This document shows positions 15,323 to 21,317 of a DNA stretch of 23,674 bases, piece after piece. The DNA comes from DASUBV01 sp035763085 (GTDB lineage Bacteria > Actinomycetota > Actinomycetes > Streptosporangiales > Streptosporangiaceae). Position numbers and translations under genes: made by a program. Within the stretch, counting starts at the first letter, position 1. Every line of letters begins with the position of its first letter. The notes under the pieces were generated by a model. It was not told the DNA's origin and ran no database searches. It saw nothing but the letters and a program-made list of their open reading frames with translations. The stretch spans positions 1 to 23,674 of the forward strand of contig DASUBV010000134.1 in NCBI GenBank assembly GCA_035763085.1. Reading direction: 5' to 3'.

Positions 15323-16133
15323 GAGACTTTGACTTCCCGTGCTTCGCAGTGATCCAGATGGCAACCAGCACCATGAACAGCAGCAGGCCGAGGAAGGCCA
15401 CCAGGCCCTCGGTTACCGGCCCGACCCGGCCCAGGCTGAACCCGCCGGGGTTCGGCTGCGCTCGCGTGCCGGTGACGTAGGCAACGATGTCGCGCTTCTG
15501 GTCCGGGGTCAGGGTGTTGTTGTTGAACACCGGCATGGCCTCGGGCCCGGTCAGCATCGCCTCGTAGATCTGCTTGGGCGTGGTCTGGGTGAGCGCCGGG
15601 GCGAACTTGCCGTAGGTCAGGGCACCGCCCGCGCCGACGAAGTTGTGGCACTGGGCGCAGTTGGCGACGAACAGCTGCTGGCCCACGCCGACGTCGGCCT
15701 GAGAGGTGTTCAGCTCGGCCGCGCTCGGCTCGGCCGGGCCGCCGCCCAGCGAGGCGATGTAGGTCGCGACCGCGCTGGTCTGACCGGGCGTCAGCCGGGG
15801 CGGCTTGTCCGGGTTCTCCGCGCCGTTCTCGGCCGCGGGCATGCGCCCGGTGCTGACCTGGAAGTCAACAGCCGCCGCGCCCACGCCGATCAAGCTCGGC
15901 GCGACTCCGGGGGTGCCCTGCGCGGCGAACCCGTGGCAGGTGGCGCACTCTTGCAGGAAGATCTGCCGCCCGGCGTTGATCTGGGCGACGTCCTTGGCCG
16001 CGGGCGGCGCGGCCGAGGCGGCATTGCCGCCGCCGGTGAGCGACGCGTAGAGCGCGCCCACCAGGAGAAGTCCGAGTAGAAGGACAGCGTAACCCGCCGC
16101 CGGGTGGCGCCGCCTTGCGGTGATCCAGCTCAC
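15315..16133 (-). CDS. qcrC: Diheme cytochrome c subunit of the bcc complex
   Basis: QcrC is the cytochrome cc subunit that connects the bcc complex directly to the aa3 oxidase, replacing soluble cytochrome c. The product is 272 residues from the GTG at 16133, preceded by AGGAAAG; a TTG four codons earlier is less likely. Two heme c sites are seen: CATCH (63-67) and CAQCH (159-163). Candidate axial methionines lie in TGRMP (Met98) and in PEAMPVF. An N-terminal hydrophobic stretch (about 15-32) acts as signal/anchor, and a second helix sits near the C-terminus (GLVAFLGLLLFMVLVAIWI) before a basic cytoplasmic tail. This is the normal layout for the family. It sits between ctaE (20-base gap) and qcrA (8-base overlap). 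Confidence 0.97.
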   Translation of the reverse strand: MSWITARRRHPAAGYAVLLLGLLLVGALYASLTGGGNAASAAPPAAKDVAQINAGRQIFLQECATCHGFAAQGTPGVAPSLIGVGAAAVDFQVSTGRMPAAENGAENPDKPPRLTPGQTSAVATYIASLGGGPAEPSAAELNTSQADVGVGQQLFVANCAQCHNFVGAGGALTYGKFAPALTQTTPKQIYEAMLTGPEAMPVFNNNTLTPDQKRDIVAYVTGTRAQPNPGGFSLGRVGPVTEGLVAFLGLLLFMVLVAIWITAKHGKSKSHE

Positions 16134-16153
16134 AGCTTTCCTCAAGTCCCCGG

Positions 16154-16792
16154 CTAGTGGATCAGGTAGATGGTCGTGAACAGGCCGATCCAGACGACGT
16201 CAACGAAGTGCCAGTAATAGGACACGACGATGGCGCTCACCTGCTGCTCATGGGTGAATCTCTTGGCGGCGAACGTCCTGCCGAGCAGGAACAAGAACGC
16301 GATGAGACCGCCGGTGACGTGCAGGCCGTGGAACCCGGTGGTCAGGTAGAAGACCGATCCGTAGTTGGACGACCGCAGGGTCACATCCTGGTTACGGATC
16401 AGGTCCAGGTACTCATAGCCCTGGCCGAGGATGAAGTACAGGCCCATCAGGAACGACAGAACGTACCACTCGCGCAGGCCCCACTTCGCGGGATTGAGGA
16501 TCGAGCCGAGGCGGCGGATCTGGCCTCGCTCGACCGCGAAGACCCCCAGCTGGCAGGTGACGCTGGACAGCAGCAGCACGATCGTGTTGGTCGTGGCCAG
16601 GGGAAGGTCCAGGTGTGCCATCGGCCAGGGCTTGCCCATGCCCTTATCCACCGCGCGGATGGTGAAGTACATGGCAAAGAGGGCCGCGAAGAACATGAGT
16701 TCGGAGGACAACCACACGATTGTCCCCACGCTGACGAGGTTGGGCCGGCTCGCGGGGGTGCGCGGGACCACCTCTGTAGTTGCTGTCGCCAC
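16154..16792 (-). CDS. ctaE: Cytochrome c oxidase subunit III
   Basis: CtaE is the helix-bundle subunit of the aa3 oxidase that steadies the catalytic subunit and its proton uptake. The product is 212 residues from the GTG at 16792. Family landmarks are WLSSELMFFAALFAMYF with the conserved Glu in helix I, GFHGLHVTGG, and YYWHFVDVVWIGLF near the end. Five membrane helices are expected, fewer than the seven of mitochondria, as usual for actinobacteria. No ribosome site is seen, but TAATAAT followed by GGCCCC and GTG fits a leaderless transcript (see the promoter entry). It is the first gene of ctaE-qcrCAB; the other oxidase subunits, ctaF and ctaD, lie about 6 kb away at the right edge. Confidence 0.95.
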   Translation of the reverse strand: MATATTEVVPRTPASRPNLVSVGTIVWLSSELMFFAALFAMYFTIRAVDKGMGKPWPMAHLDLPLATTNTIVLLLSSVTCQLGVFAVERGQIRRLGSILNPAKWGLREWYVLSFLMGLYFILGQGYEYLDLIRNQDVTLRSSNYGSVFYLTTGFHGLHVTGGLIAFLFLLGRTFAAKRFTHEQQVSAIVVSYYWHFVDVVWIGLFTTIYLIH

Positions 16793-16860
16793 GGGGCCAT
16801 TATTACGACAACGCGTAGGCCTTCGTTGCCCGACCCCCCGGGTCGGTAGCATCCAGTTCC
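16793..16860. promoter_or_regulatory. Divergent promoter region of ctaE and the receiver gene, with inverted repeat
   Basis: On the minus strand TAATAAT sits six bases before the ctaE GTG. On the plus strand TAGCAT (16847-16852) sits eight bases before the ATG at 16861. Both fit a -10 box placed so that transcription begins at or next to the start codon, and neither gene has a Shine-Dalgarno site. CCGACCC and GGGTCGG (16830-16846, three-base loop) form a perfect seven-base inverted repeat that directly abuts the plus-strand -10. It is a candidate operator that could act on both genes. Clear -35 boxes are lacking. Confidence 0.45.
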
Positions 16861-17262
16861 ATGAAGGTCGTTGTGTATAGCCATGATGCGGACACTCGGG
16901 CCCGGATCCGGCTCGCCATCGGGCGCCGGCCGGCCGCCGATGTGCCCGAGGCAGAAGTTATCGAGGTCGCGACGCACCCGGCGCTGCTCCGCCTGCTCGA
17001 CGCAGGCGGGGCCGATGTCATGGTGCTGGACGGCGAGGCGCAGCCCGCCGGCGGCATGGGCGTGTGCCGCCAGGCCAAGGATGAGCTGTTCGACTGCCCG
17101 CCGGTGCTGCTGGTCATCGGCCGCGCCGATGACGGCTGGCTGGCCACCTGGTCGCGCGCCGACGCCGTTGTCAGCCATCCGATCGATCCGGCTGCTCTCG
17201 CCCAGGCCCTGGCCGGGCTGATGCGCGAGCGGGCCGCCGGCACGCAGGCCGTCCAGGCCTGA
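16861..17262 (+). CDS. Stand-alone receiver-like (response-regulator fold) protein
   Basis: This is a 133-residue protein with the alternating strand/helix pattern of a receiver domain and no output domain. The opening is MKVVVYSHDADTR, with Asp9 in the acidic pocket. Asp57 in VMVLDGEA matches the usual phosphorylation site. The end of strand 4 (VIGRADD) lacks the normal Thr/Ser, and strand 5 ends SHP (105-107) where KP is expected, so the conserved Lys is missing. It may therefore be poorly or not phosphorylated and work as an adaptor. A closely similar gene is, from memory, conserved near the same respiratory genes in Streptomyces. It is divergent from ctaE with 68 bases between, and upstream of trpD by 50 bases. 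The partner and signal are unknown; a role in oxidase expression or assembly is a guess. Confidence 0.8.
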   Translation: MKVVVYSHDADTRARIRLAIGRRPAADVPEAEVIEVATHPALLRLLDAGGADVMVLDGEAQPAGGMGVCRQAKDELFDCPPVLLVIGRADDGWLATWSRADAVVSHPIDPAALAQALAGLMRERAAGTQAVQA

Positions 17263-17312
17263 TCTCCCAGGGCGCCCGCGCCCGCCGCACCCGGCACACC
17301 AAGGTGGTCCCC

Positions 17313-18368
17313 ATGGACACGCGAACGAGCTGGCCCGCGCTGATCGGCGCCCTGATCAGGGGCGAGACGCTCGACGCGGAGGAGACCGCCTGGGCGATGA
17401 ACGAGATCATGGACGGCGCGGCGACGCCGAGCCAGATCGCGGGCTTCGCCATCGCGCTGCGGATGAAGGGCGAGACGGTCAGCGAGGTCAGCGGCCTGGC
17501 GGATGCCATGCTCAGCCACGCCATGCCGATCTCGGTGCCCGGCCCGATCGCCGACCTGGTCGGCACCGGGGGTGACGGGGCTCACACCGTGAACATCTCC
17601 ACCATGGGGACGATCACGGCGGCCGCGGCCGGGGCGCGGATGGTCAAGCACGGCAACCGGGCGGCCTCGTCGGCCTGCGGCACGGCGGACGTCCTGGAGG
17701 CGCTGGGCGTGGTCATCGACCTGCCCGCGGCGGCCACCGAGCAGCTGGTGGCCGAGGTCGGCGCCGGGTTCCTGTTCGCGGCGCTCTATCACCCGGCTTA
17801 CCGGCACGCCTCGGTGCCGCGCCGGGAACTGGGCGTGCCGACCGCGTTCAATGCCCTCGGCCCGCTGACCAACCCGGCCCGGCCCGGGTCGCTGGCCGTC
17901 GGCGTGGCCGACGCGCGGATGGGCCCGCCGCTGGCCGGTGTGCTGGCCGCGCGCGGCAACTCGGCCCTGGTCTTCCACGGCGACGACGGGCTGGATGAGC
18001 TGACCACGACCGCACCGTCGAGAGTGTGGATCGTGCACGGCGGGACGGTGAGCGAGGTCCGGTTCGACCCGGCGGCGCTGGGCATCGCACGGGCCCGGCC
18101 CGAGGACCTGGCGGGCGGCGACCCGCCGTTCAACGCCGGAGTGGTCCGCGCCTACCTGGGCGGCAGCCCCGGGCCCGTGCGGGATGCGGCGCTGCTGAAC
18201 GCCGCCGCCGCGCTGGCCGCGGCGGCCGGGGTGGCCAGCCCGGATGACCTGGAGCCGGCGCTGGCTGACGGGCTGGCCAGGGCCACGGACGCGGTGGACA
18301 CCGGGGCCGCCGCGGACCTGCTGGTTCGCTGGGCTGAGGCCAGCAGGCGGCTGGCCATGCAGTCCTGA
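17313..18368 (+). CDS. trpD: Anthranilate phosphoribosyltransferase
   Basis: TrpD joins anthranilate to phosphoribosyl pyrophosphate, the second committed step of tryptophan synthesis, in the cytoplasm. The product is 351 residues from the ATG at 17313, preceded by AAGGTGG; a GTG three codons earlier lies inside that site. Motifs: the PRPP-binding GTGGDG (84-89), NIST (94-97), the signature KHGNRAASSACGTADVLE (112-129) and the metal-binding DGLDELT. The length and motifs are normal for a functional enzyme. The other trp genes are not in the window; trpD alone next to qcr/cta genes is, as I recall, a conserved actinobacterial arrangement. It probably shares a transcript with the receiver gene and ends at a perfect hairpin at 18521. 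Confidence 0.95.
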   Translation: MDTRTSWPALIGALIRGETLDAEETAWAMNEIMDGAATPSQIAGFAIALRMKGETVSEVSGLADAMLSHAMPISVPGPIADLVGTGGDGAHTVNISTMGTITAAAAGARMVKHGNRAASSACGTADVLEALGVVIDLPAAATEQLVAEVGAGFLFAALYHPAYRHASVPRRELGVPTAFNALGPLTNPARPGSLAVGVADARMGPPLAGVLAARGNSALVFHGDDGLDELTTTAPSRVWIVHGGTVSEVRFDPAALGIARARPEDLAGGDPPFNAGVVRAYLGGSPGPVRDAALLNAAAALAAAAGVASPDDLEPALADGLARATDAVDTGAAADLLVRWAEASRRLAMQS

Positions 18369-18520
18369 GCCGCTAACCCGCCGCTCTCCCCGCTCCCCGC
18401 TCCGCGAGCTCCGTTCCCGCTGCGAGCCTGCCGCTCGCGCGCCATCTGCCCGCCCTCCGCGCCCTCTGCTCGTGCTCGCGATCCCGCTGCCCGCGCTCGC
18501 GAGCCCGCCGCTGCCGCCCG

Positions 18521-18539
18521 GCGAGACCCGCGGTCTCGC
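18521..18539. terminator. Hairpin between convergent trpD and the Lrp-type gene
   Basis: GCGAGACC and GGTCTCGC form a perfect eight-base stem with a CGC loop, nine bases beyond the stop of the minus-strand gene and about 150 bases after trpD. A pyrimidine-rich run (CCTCTT) follows on the plus strand. The remaining 18369-18520 is C-rich, with repeated gctcgcgag-like words, and I see no gene in it. Confidence 0.6.
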
Positions 18540-18547
18540 GGTGCCTC

Positions 18548-18835
18548 TTACTCCGCGCTCGGGTAGCCGATTGCGAAGGCCGCCTCCAGGTCGTGCCGGG
18601 AGTAGGTCCGGAACGCGATGTGGGTCTCGGTGTGGGTGACGCCGCTGACCTTGTTGACCGAGCCGGGAATGACGTCGGCAAGTTCATCATGGCTGCGAAC
18701 CCGGACCATGGCCACGAGATCGAACCGGCCGGTGACCGAGTAGACCTCGGTGACCGCCGGCATCGCGGCGATCGTCTCGGCCGTCTCCGGAATTCGCGCC
18801 ACGTCGGCCTTGATCAGGACGATTGCGGTGACCAC
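18548..18835 (-). CDS. Lrp/AsnC-type ligand-binding (RAM) domain protein without DNA-binding domain
   Basis: This is a 95-residue protein from the GTG at 18835, with AGGAGG five bases upstream. The sequence TAIVLIKADVARIPETAETI, then EVYSVTGRFDLVAMVRVRSHDELADVI and VSGVTHTETHIAFRTY, is the RAM (regulation of amino acid metabolism) fold that binds small effectors and assembles into rings in Lrp/AsnC regulators. The helix-turn-helix half is absent, and the ribosome site shows this is not a truncated frame: the short form is the intended product. Such stand-alone RAM proteins are known in actinobacteria and archaea. It may bind an amino acid and act on a partner regulator. It lies 46 bases downstream of the exonuclease gene on the same strand and converges on trpD. 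Confidence 0.88.
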   Translation of the reverse strand: MVTAIVLIKADVARIPETAETIAAMPAVTEVYSVTGRFDLVAMVRVRSHDELADVIPGSVNKVSGVTHTETHIAFRTYSRHDLEAAFAIGYPSAE

Positions 18836-18881
18836 GGTCGCCTCCTGGGGCTGCCGGGAGCCCGCGCCCCGGCTGCGCCAG

Positions 18882-19571
18882 TTAGCGTACAGCGGCGGCT
18901 CCGGCCAGCGGCGCCTGCCCGGCCTGGGTGGCCTGGCGGGGCGGCCAGGCCGGCCCGGCGGGCTCGCCGACCTGCGCGGTCGCGGCCACCGACCGTACCC
19001 GCCGCAGCAGCCCCGCCAGCACCTCGGCGGTCGCCTGGGCATCGGCCAGGGCCCGGTGGCACGGCTCGGCGCCGGTGCCGAAGTAGGCAGCCAGCGTGGC
19101 CAGCTTGCAGTCGGGCACCTGCTCGGGGCTGAGCAGCAACCGGGCCAGTACCGCCGTGTCGAGCACGGCGGCGGGCGGCCAGGGCAGGCCCGCGCCCGCG
19201 CAGCCGCGGGTCAGGAAGGCGATGTCAAAGGCCGCGTTGTGCGCGACCAGGACGGCACCGCGGGCGAAGGCGAGGAATGCCCGCAGGGCGGTGGCGGCGG
19301 GCGGCGCGCGGCGGACCATGGCGTCGTCGATCCCGGTCAGCTCGGTGATGGCCGCCGGCACGGCGCCGGGCGGCCGGATCAGCGTGAAGAACTCCCCGGT
19401 GACCTGAGCACCACACGGCTGACCGGGGCTGGCCTGGCCGGCACTGGCCTGGCCGGGACTGGCCTGACCGGCACTGAGCCGGACCGCGCCAATCTCGATC
19501 AGGTCGGCCTCCTCGGGCAGTAGGCCAGTGGTCTCGACATCGACCACGACGAGGTCCATTCCGCTCAGCAC
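18882..19571 (-). CDS. DnaQ-like 3'-5' exonuclease
   Basis: This is a 229-residue exonuclease of the DEDDh group, related to the epsilon proofreading subunit of DNA polymerase III. Catalytic motifs: ExoI DVETTG (Asp11, Glu13), ExoII HNAAFDIAFL (Asp116) and ExoIII HRALADAQ (His172, Asp177). All acidic residues and the His are present. A Gln/Ala/Ser/Pro-Gly insert (about residues 34-55) in an early strand loop comes from a 15-base repeat. The C-terminal ~35 residues are Ala/Gln-rich and probably disordered. The start is taken as GTG 19571, because TAGCGT six bases upstream suggests a leaderless transcript; an ATG at 19559 is the alternative. Whether it proofreads or trims DNA/RNA in repair is unknown, since there is no polymerase gene nearby. 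Confidence 0.88.
   Translation of the reverse strand: MLSGMDLVVVDVETTGLLPEEADLIEIGAVRLSAGQASPGQASAGQASPGQPCGAQVTGEFFTLIRPPGAVPAAITELTGIDDAMVRRAPPAATALRAFLAFARGAVLVAHNAAFDIAFLTRGCAGAGLPWPPAAVLDTAVLARLLLSPEQVPDCKLATLAAYFGTGAEPCHRALADAQATAEVLAGLLRRVRSVAATAQVGEPAGPAWPPRQATQAGQAPLAGAAAVR
19421..19480 (-). repeat. Four in-frame 15-base tandem units within the exonuclease gene
   Basis: Units at 19421, 19436, 19451 and 19466 share the plus-strand core g(g/a)CCGGnaCTGGCCT. On the coding strand they give five-residue repeats like GQASP/GQASA, forming a loop insert between the first strands of the nuclease fold. Confidence 0.8.
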
Positions 19572-19577
19572 GCCTTC

Positions 19578-19583
19578 ACGCTA
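19578..19583 (-). promoter_or_regulatory. Putative -10 box for a leaderless exonuclease transcript
   Basis: On the minus strand TAGCGT is followed by six bases and then the GTG at 19571. This TANNNT spacing is typical of leaderless actinobacterial genes, and the region has no well-placed Shine-Dalgarno site. The -35 region is not obvious. Confidence 0.35.
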
Positions 19584-19768
19584 GGACGCGCCTCCGACAG
19601 TCCGGCTCAGGCGCGCCGCCAGCAGGCCCTGCGCAGACGGCCGTTGCGCTACTGCGCACTCATCCGTTACCTGGCGTGTCCGGGCACCTGCACAGCAGTA
19701 ACGCAGTTCGCACGTTCCCCGCGCGTCGCGGATTTCGTAATGGCATTGTTATCGCAGCGGAAGGGACA

Positions 19769-19790
19769 CGCGAACTCGCGGGAGTTCGCG
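19769..19790. promoter_or_regulatory. Perfect nine-base inverted repeat upstream of the riboswitch promoter
   Basis: CGCGAACTC and GAGTTCGCG flank a four-base GCGG spacer. It ends six bases before the TTGAAT -35 box of the riboswitch promoter. The symmetry and position suggest an operator for a dimeric regulator. The rest of 19584-19768 shows no gene, and only scattered TTCG-rich words. Confidence 0.45.
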
Positions 19791-19796
19791 AACCGG

Positions 19797-19826
19797 TTGA
19801 ATCCGCTATTGCAGGTTCACTAGTCT
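19797..19826 (+). promoter_or_regulatory. Sigma-70-type promoter for the riboswitch and NlpC/P60 gene
   Basis: TTGAAT (19797-19802) and TAGTCT (19821-19826) are separated by 18 bases, a good match to a housekeeping actinobacterial promoter. Transcription would begin near 19833, just ahead of the riboswitch and at a small hairpin (AGCGAA/TTCGCT, 19832-19847). Confidence 0.55.
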
Positions 19827-19851
19827 CGTGCAGCGAACCGCTTCGCTCACC

Positions 19852-20045
19852 AGCCGCCATCACGGCGGCGGCGATCAGCGGCTGCCGAGTCTCCGCGGCC
19901 GGCCGTCAGGCCGGCGGGAGAGCCGGGGAACCACCGGACGACCACGACGCTCCGGCGCCGGGTCGTCCAGGGGTGAATCAGCCTGGCCCGACCAGGCTGT
20001 AGGGCGAACTTCCACGGCCCGAACCCGTCAGCTGACCCGGTAGGA
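19852..20045 (+). ncRNA. ydaO-yuaA (cyclic di-AMP) riboswitch
   Basis: The stretch carries the conserved words of this riboswitch class in order: a GCCGAGT block near 19884, GGGAGAGCCGGGGAACC (19917-19933), GGGGTGAATC (19970-19979), GTAGGGCGAACTTCC around 19999-20013, and CCCGAACCCGTCAGCTGACC (20018-20037), ending in GGTAGG. Two clear helices support it: GGACGACC with GGGTCGTCC, and CAGCCTGG with CCAGGCTG (19979-19999). The class binds c-di-AMP, usually turning expression off. In actinobacteria it commonly precedes cell-wall hydrolase genes, and here an NlpC/P60 gene follows directly. I cannot see whether control is by termination or translation. The outer boundaries are approximate. Confidence 0.92.
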
Positions 20046-20074
20046 GGATGTGGGAGAGGGAGCGTGTCACGCAC

Positions 20075-21148
20075 GTGAATACGCCGCCGCAGGACGTCCG
20101 GGCGCCCGTCGCAACGCGGCCGGGCACGAGGTCAGGGAGCGGGAAACTGAGGTACCGCGCGGCCGTGACGGCCGGGCTGTCGGCTGTGGGCCTGCTTGCC
20201 ATTACCGGTGGCGTGGCCATGGCGGCGCCACGCGCCCCGAAGCCGACGGTCTCGCAGGTCCAGGCCAAGCTGAACAAGCTGAACGCCAAGGCCGACAAGC
20301 TGGATAACCAGTACGACCAGGTTCAGGAGCAGCTGAAGTCGGCGAACCAGCGGCTGAAGGTGGTGAACCGCGAGGCCGCCCGGGACCAGAAGCGGTTCGC
20401 CGCGATGCGCACCGAGATCAGCCGGATCGCTACCCAGGCCTACATGCAGGGCAGCCTGAACTCGTCGGTCGCGCTGCTCACCTCGGGTAACCCGCAGCAG
20501 ATCCTCGACCAGTCGTCGGTCCTGCTGGAGCTGGACTCGGCCAACAAGGCCGAGCTGGACCAGTTCCTGTCCGCGGCGCATCACCTGACCAGCACCCTGC
20601 AGGCAGCCCGGCACACCAGGGCCGGGATCGCCTCGCTCAAGGCCGACCTGGCCAAGCGCAAGGCGGGACTGGACAAGCTGATCGGCCAGCAGAAGTCGCT
20701 GCTGTCCAAGCTGCAGACTCCGGTGCAGACCAGCCCGCCCAGCGGCGGCCTGAAGTACACCGGGCCGACCGGGACGCAGGCGGAGGCGGCGGTGGCCTAC
20801 GTGTACGACCAGGTCGGCTGCCCGTACGTGTTCGGCGGGAACGGCCCGTGCAACAGCGGCTTCGACTGCTCCGGGCTCATGCAGCAGGCCTGGGGGCATG
20901 CCGGGGTATCCATCCCGCGGGTCAGCAACGACCAGATCGCCGACCTGCCGCAGGTGGACCTGGCGCCGGGCGATCCGACCAAGTACCTGCAGCCCGGTGA
21001 CATCCTGGGCTTCTCCGGCAACTCCCACGTCGGGATGTATGTCGGAGGCGGGATGATGATCGACGCCCCGCACACCGGCCTGAACGTGCAGAAGGTCCCG
21101 CTGAGCGGCTGGTACCTCAGCGAGCTGGACGCCGCGGTCCGGCCATAG
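20075..21148 (+). CDS. Secreted NlpC/P60 peptidoglycan hydrolase with coiled-coil
   Basis: This protein cuts stem peptides of peptidoglycan outside the cell, as in the RipA/SCO2136-type endopeptidases. From the GTG at 20075 it has 357 residues. The N-terminal part is basic and then hydrophobic, with a likely cleavage after AMAA (about residue 51). A long coiled coil (about 60-216) is followed by the catalytic NlpC/P60 domain (about 240-357) with Cys265 in GFDCSGL, His318 in NSHVGMY and His333 in DAPHTG; one of the latter two would complete the active site together with the domain's own residues. The start is uncertain: the ATG at 20048 directly touches the riboswitch end and GGAGG, leaving no spacing, while the GTG has GAGGGAG about twelve bases before it. 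The c-di-AMP riboswitch ties its expression to wall or osmotic state. Confidence 0.92.
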   Translation: MNTPPQDVRAPVATRPGTRSGSGKLRYRAAVTAGLSAVGLLAITGGVAMAAPRAPKPTVSQVQAKLNKLNAKADKLDNQYDQVQEQLKSANQRLKVVNREAARDQKRFAAMRTEISRIATQAYMQGSLNSSVALLTSGNPQQILDQSSVLLELDSANKAELDQFLSAAHHLTSTLQAARHTRAGIASLKADLAKRKAGLDKLIGQQKSLLSKLQTPVQTSPPSGGLKYTGPTGTQAEAAVAYVYDQVGCPYVFGGNGPCNSGFDCSGLMQQAWGHAGVSIPRVSNDQIADLPQVDLAPGDPTKYLQPGDILGFSGNSHVGMYVGGGMMIDAPHTGLNVQKVPLSGWYLSELDAAVRP

Positions 21149-21163
21149 CAGCTGCACGGCCCC

Positions 21164-21200
21164 TGCCCGGGCCTGCCGGGATCTCCGGCGGGCCCGGGCA
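21164..21200 (+). terminator. Strong hairpin terminator after the NlpC/P60 gene
   Basis: TGCCCGGGCC pairs with GGCCCGGGCA, and inside that GCCGG with CCGGC around a GATCT loop, joined by one T-G wobble: about 16 continuous pairs. It begins 15 bases past the stop. There is no T run, as is usual in high-GC actinomycetes. The rest of the gap to 21317 shows nothing definite. Confidence 0.75.
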
Positions 21201-21317
21201 CGATGGCTGTGCCCGCCGCAGCAGCCCGGGCCGGCCGGTAGGCTCGCTAGCTCGGCGAGGCGGGCCGTCGGCTACGGGCAGCTCCGGCCCGGTGCGGGCC
21301 TGCGGTACGGGAGCTCG

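Noticed and set aside
16157..16849. 230-codon plus-strand frame opposite ctaE
   Set aside because: It is fully antisense to ctaE, has no ribosome site, and its composition is that of a complement frame.
20048..20074. ATG at 20048 as the NlpC/P60 start
   Set aside because: It touches GGAGG with no spacing and sits at the riboswitch end. The GTG at 20075 has a better-spaced site and a more normal signal peptide, though the ATG is not fully excluded.
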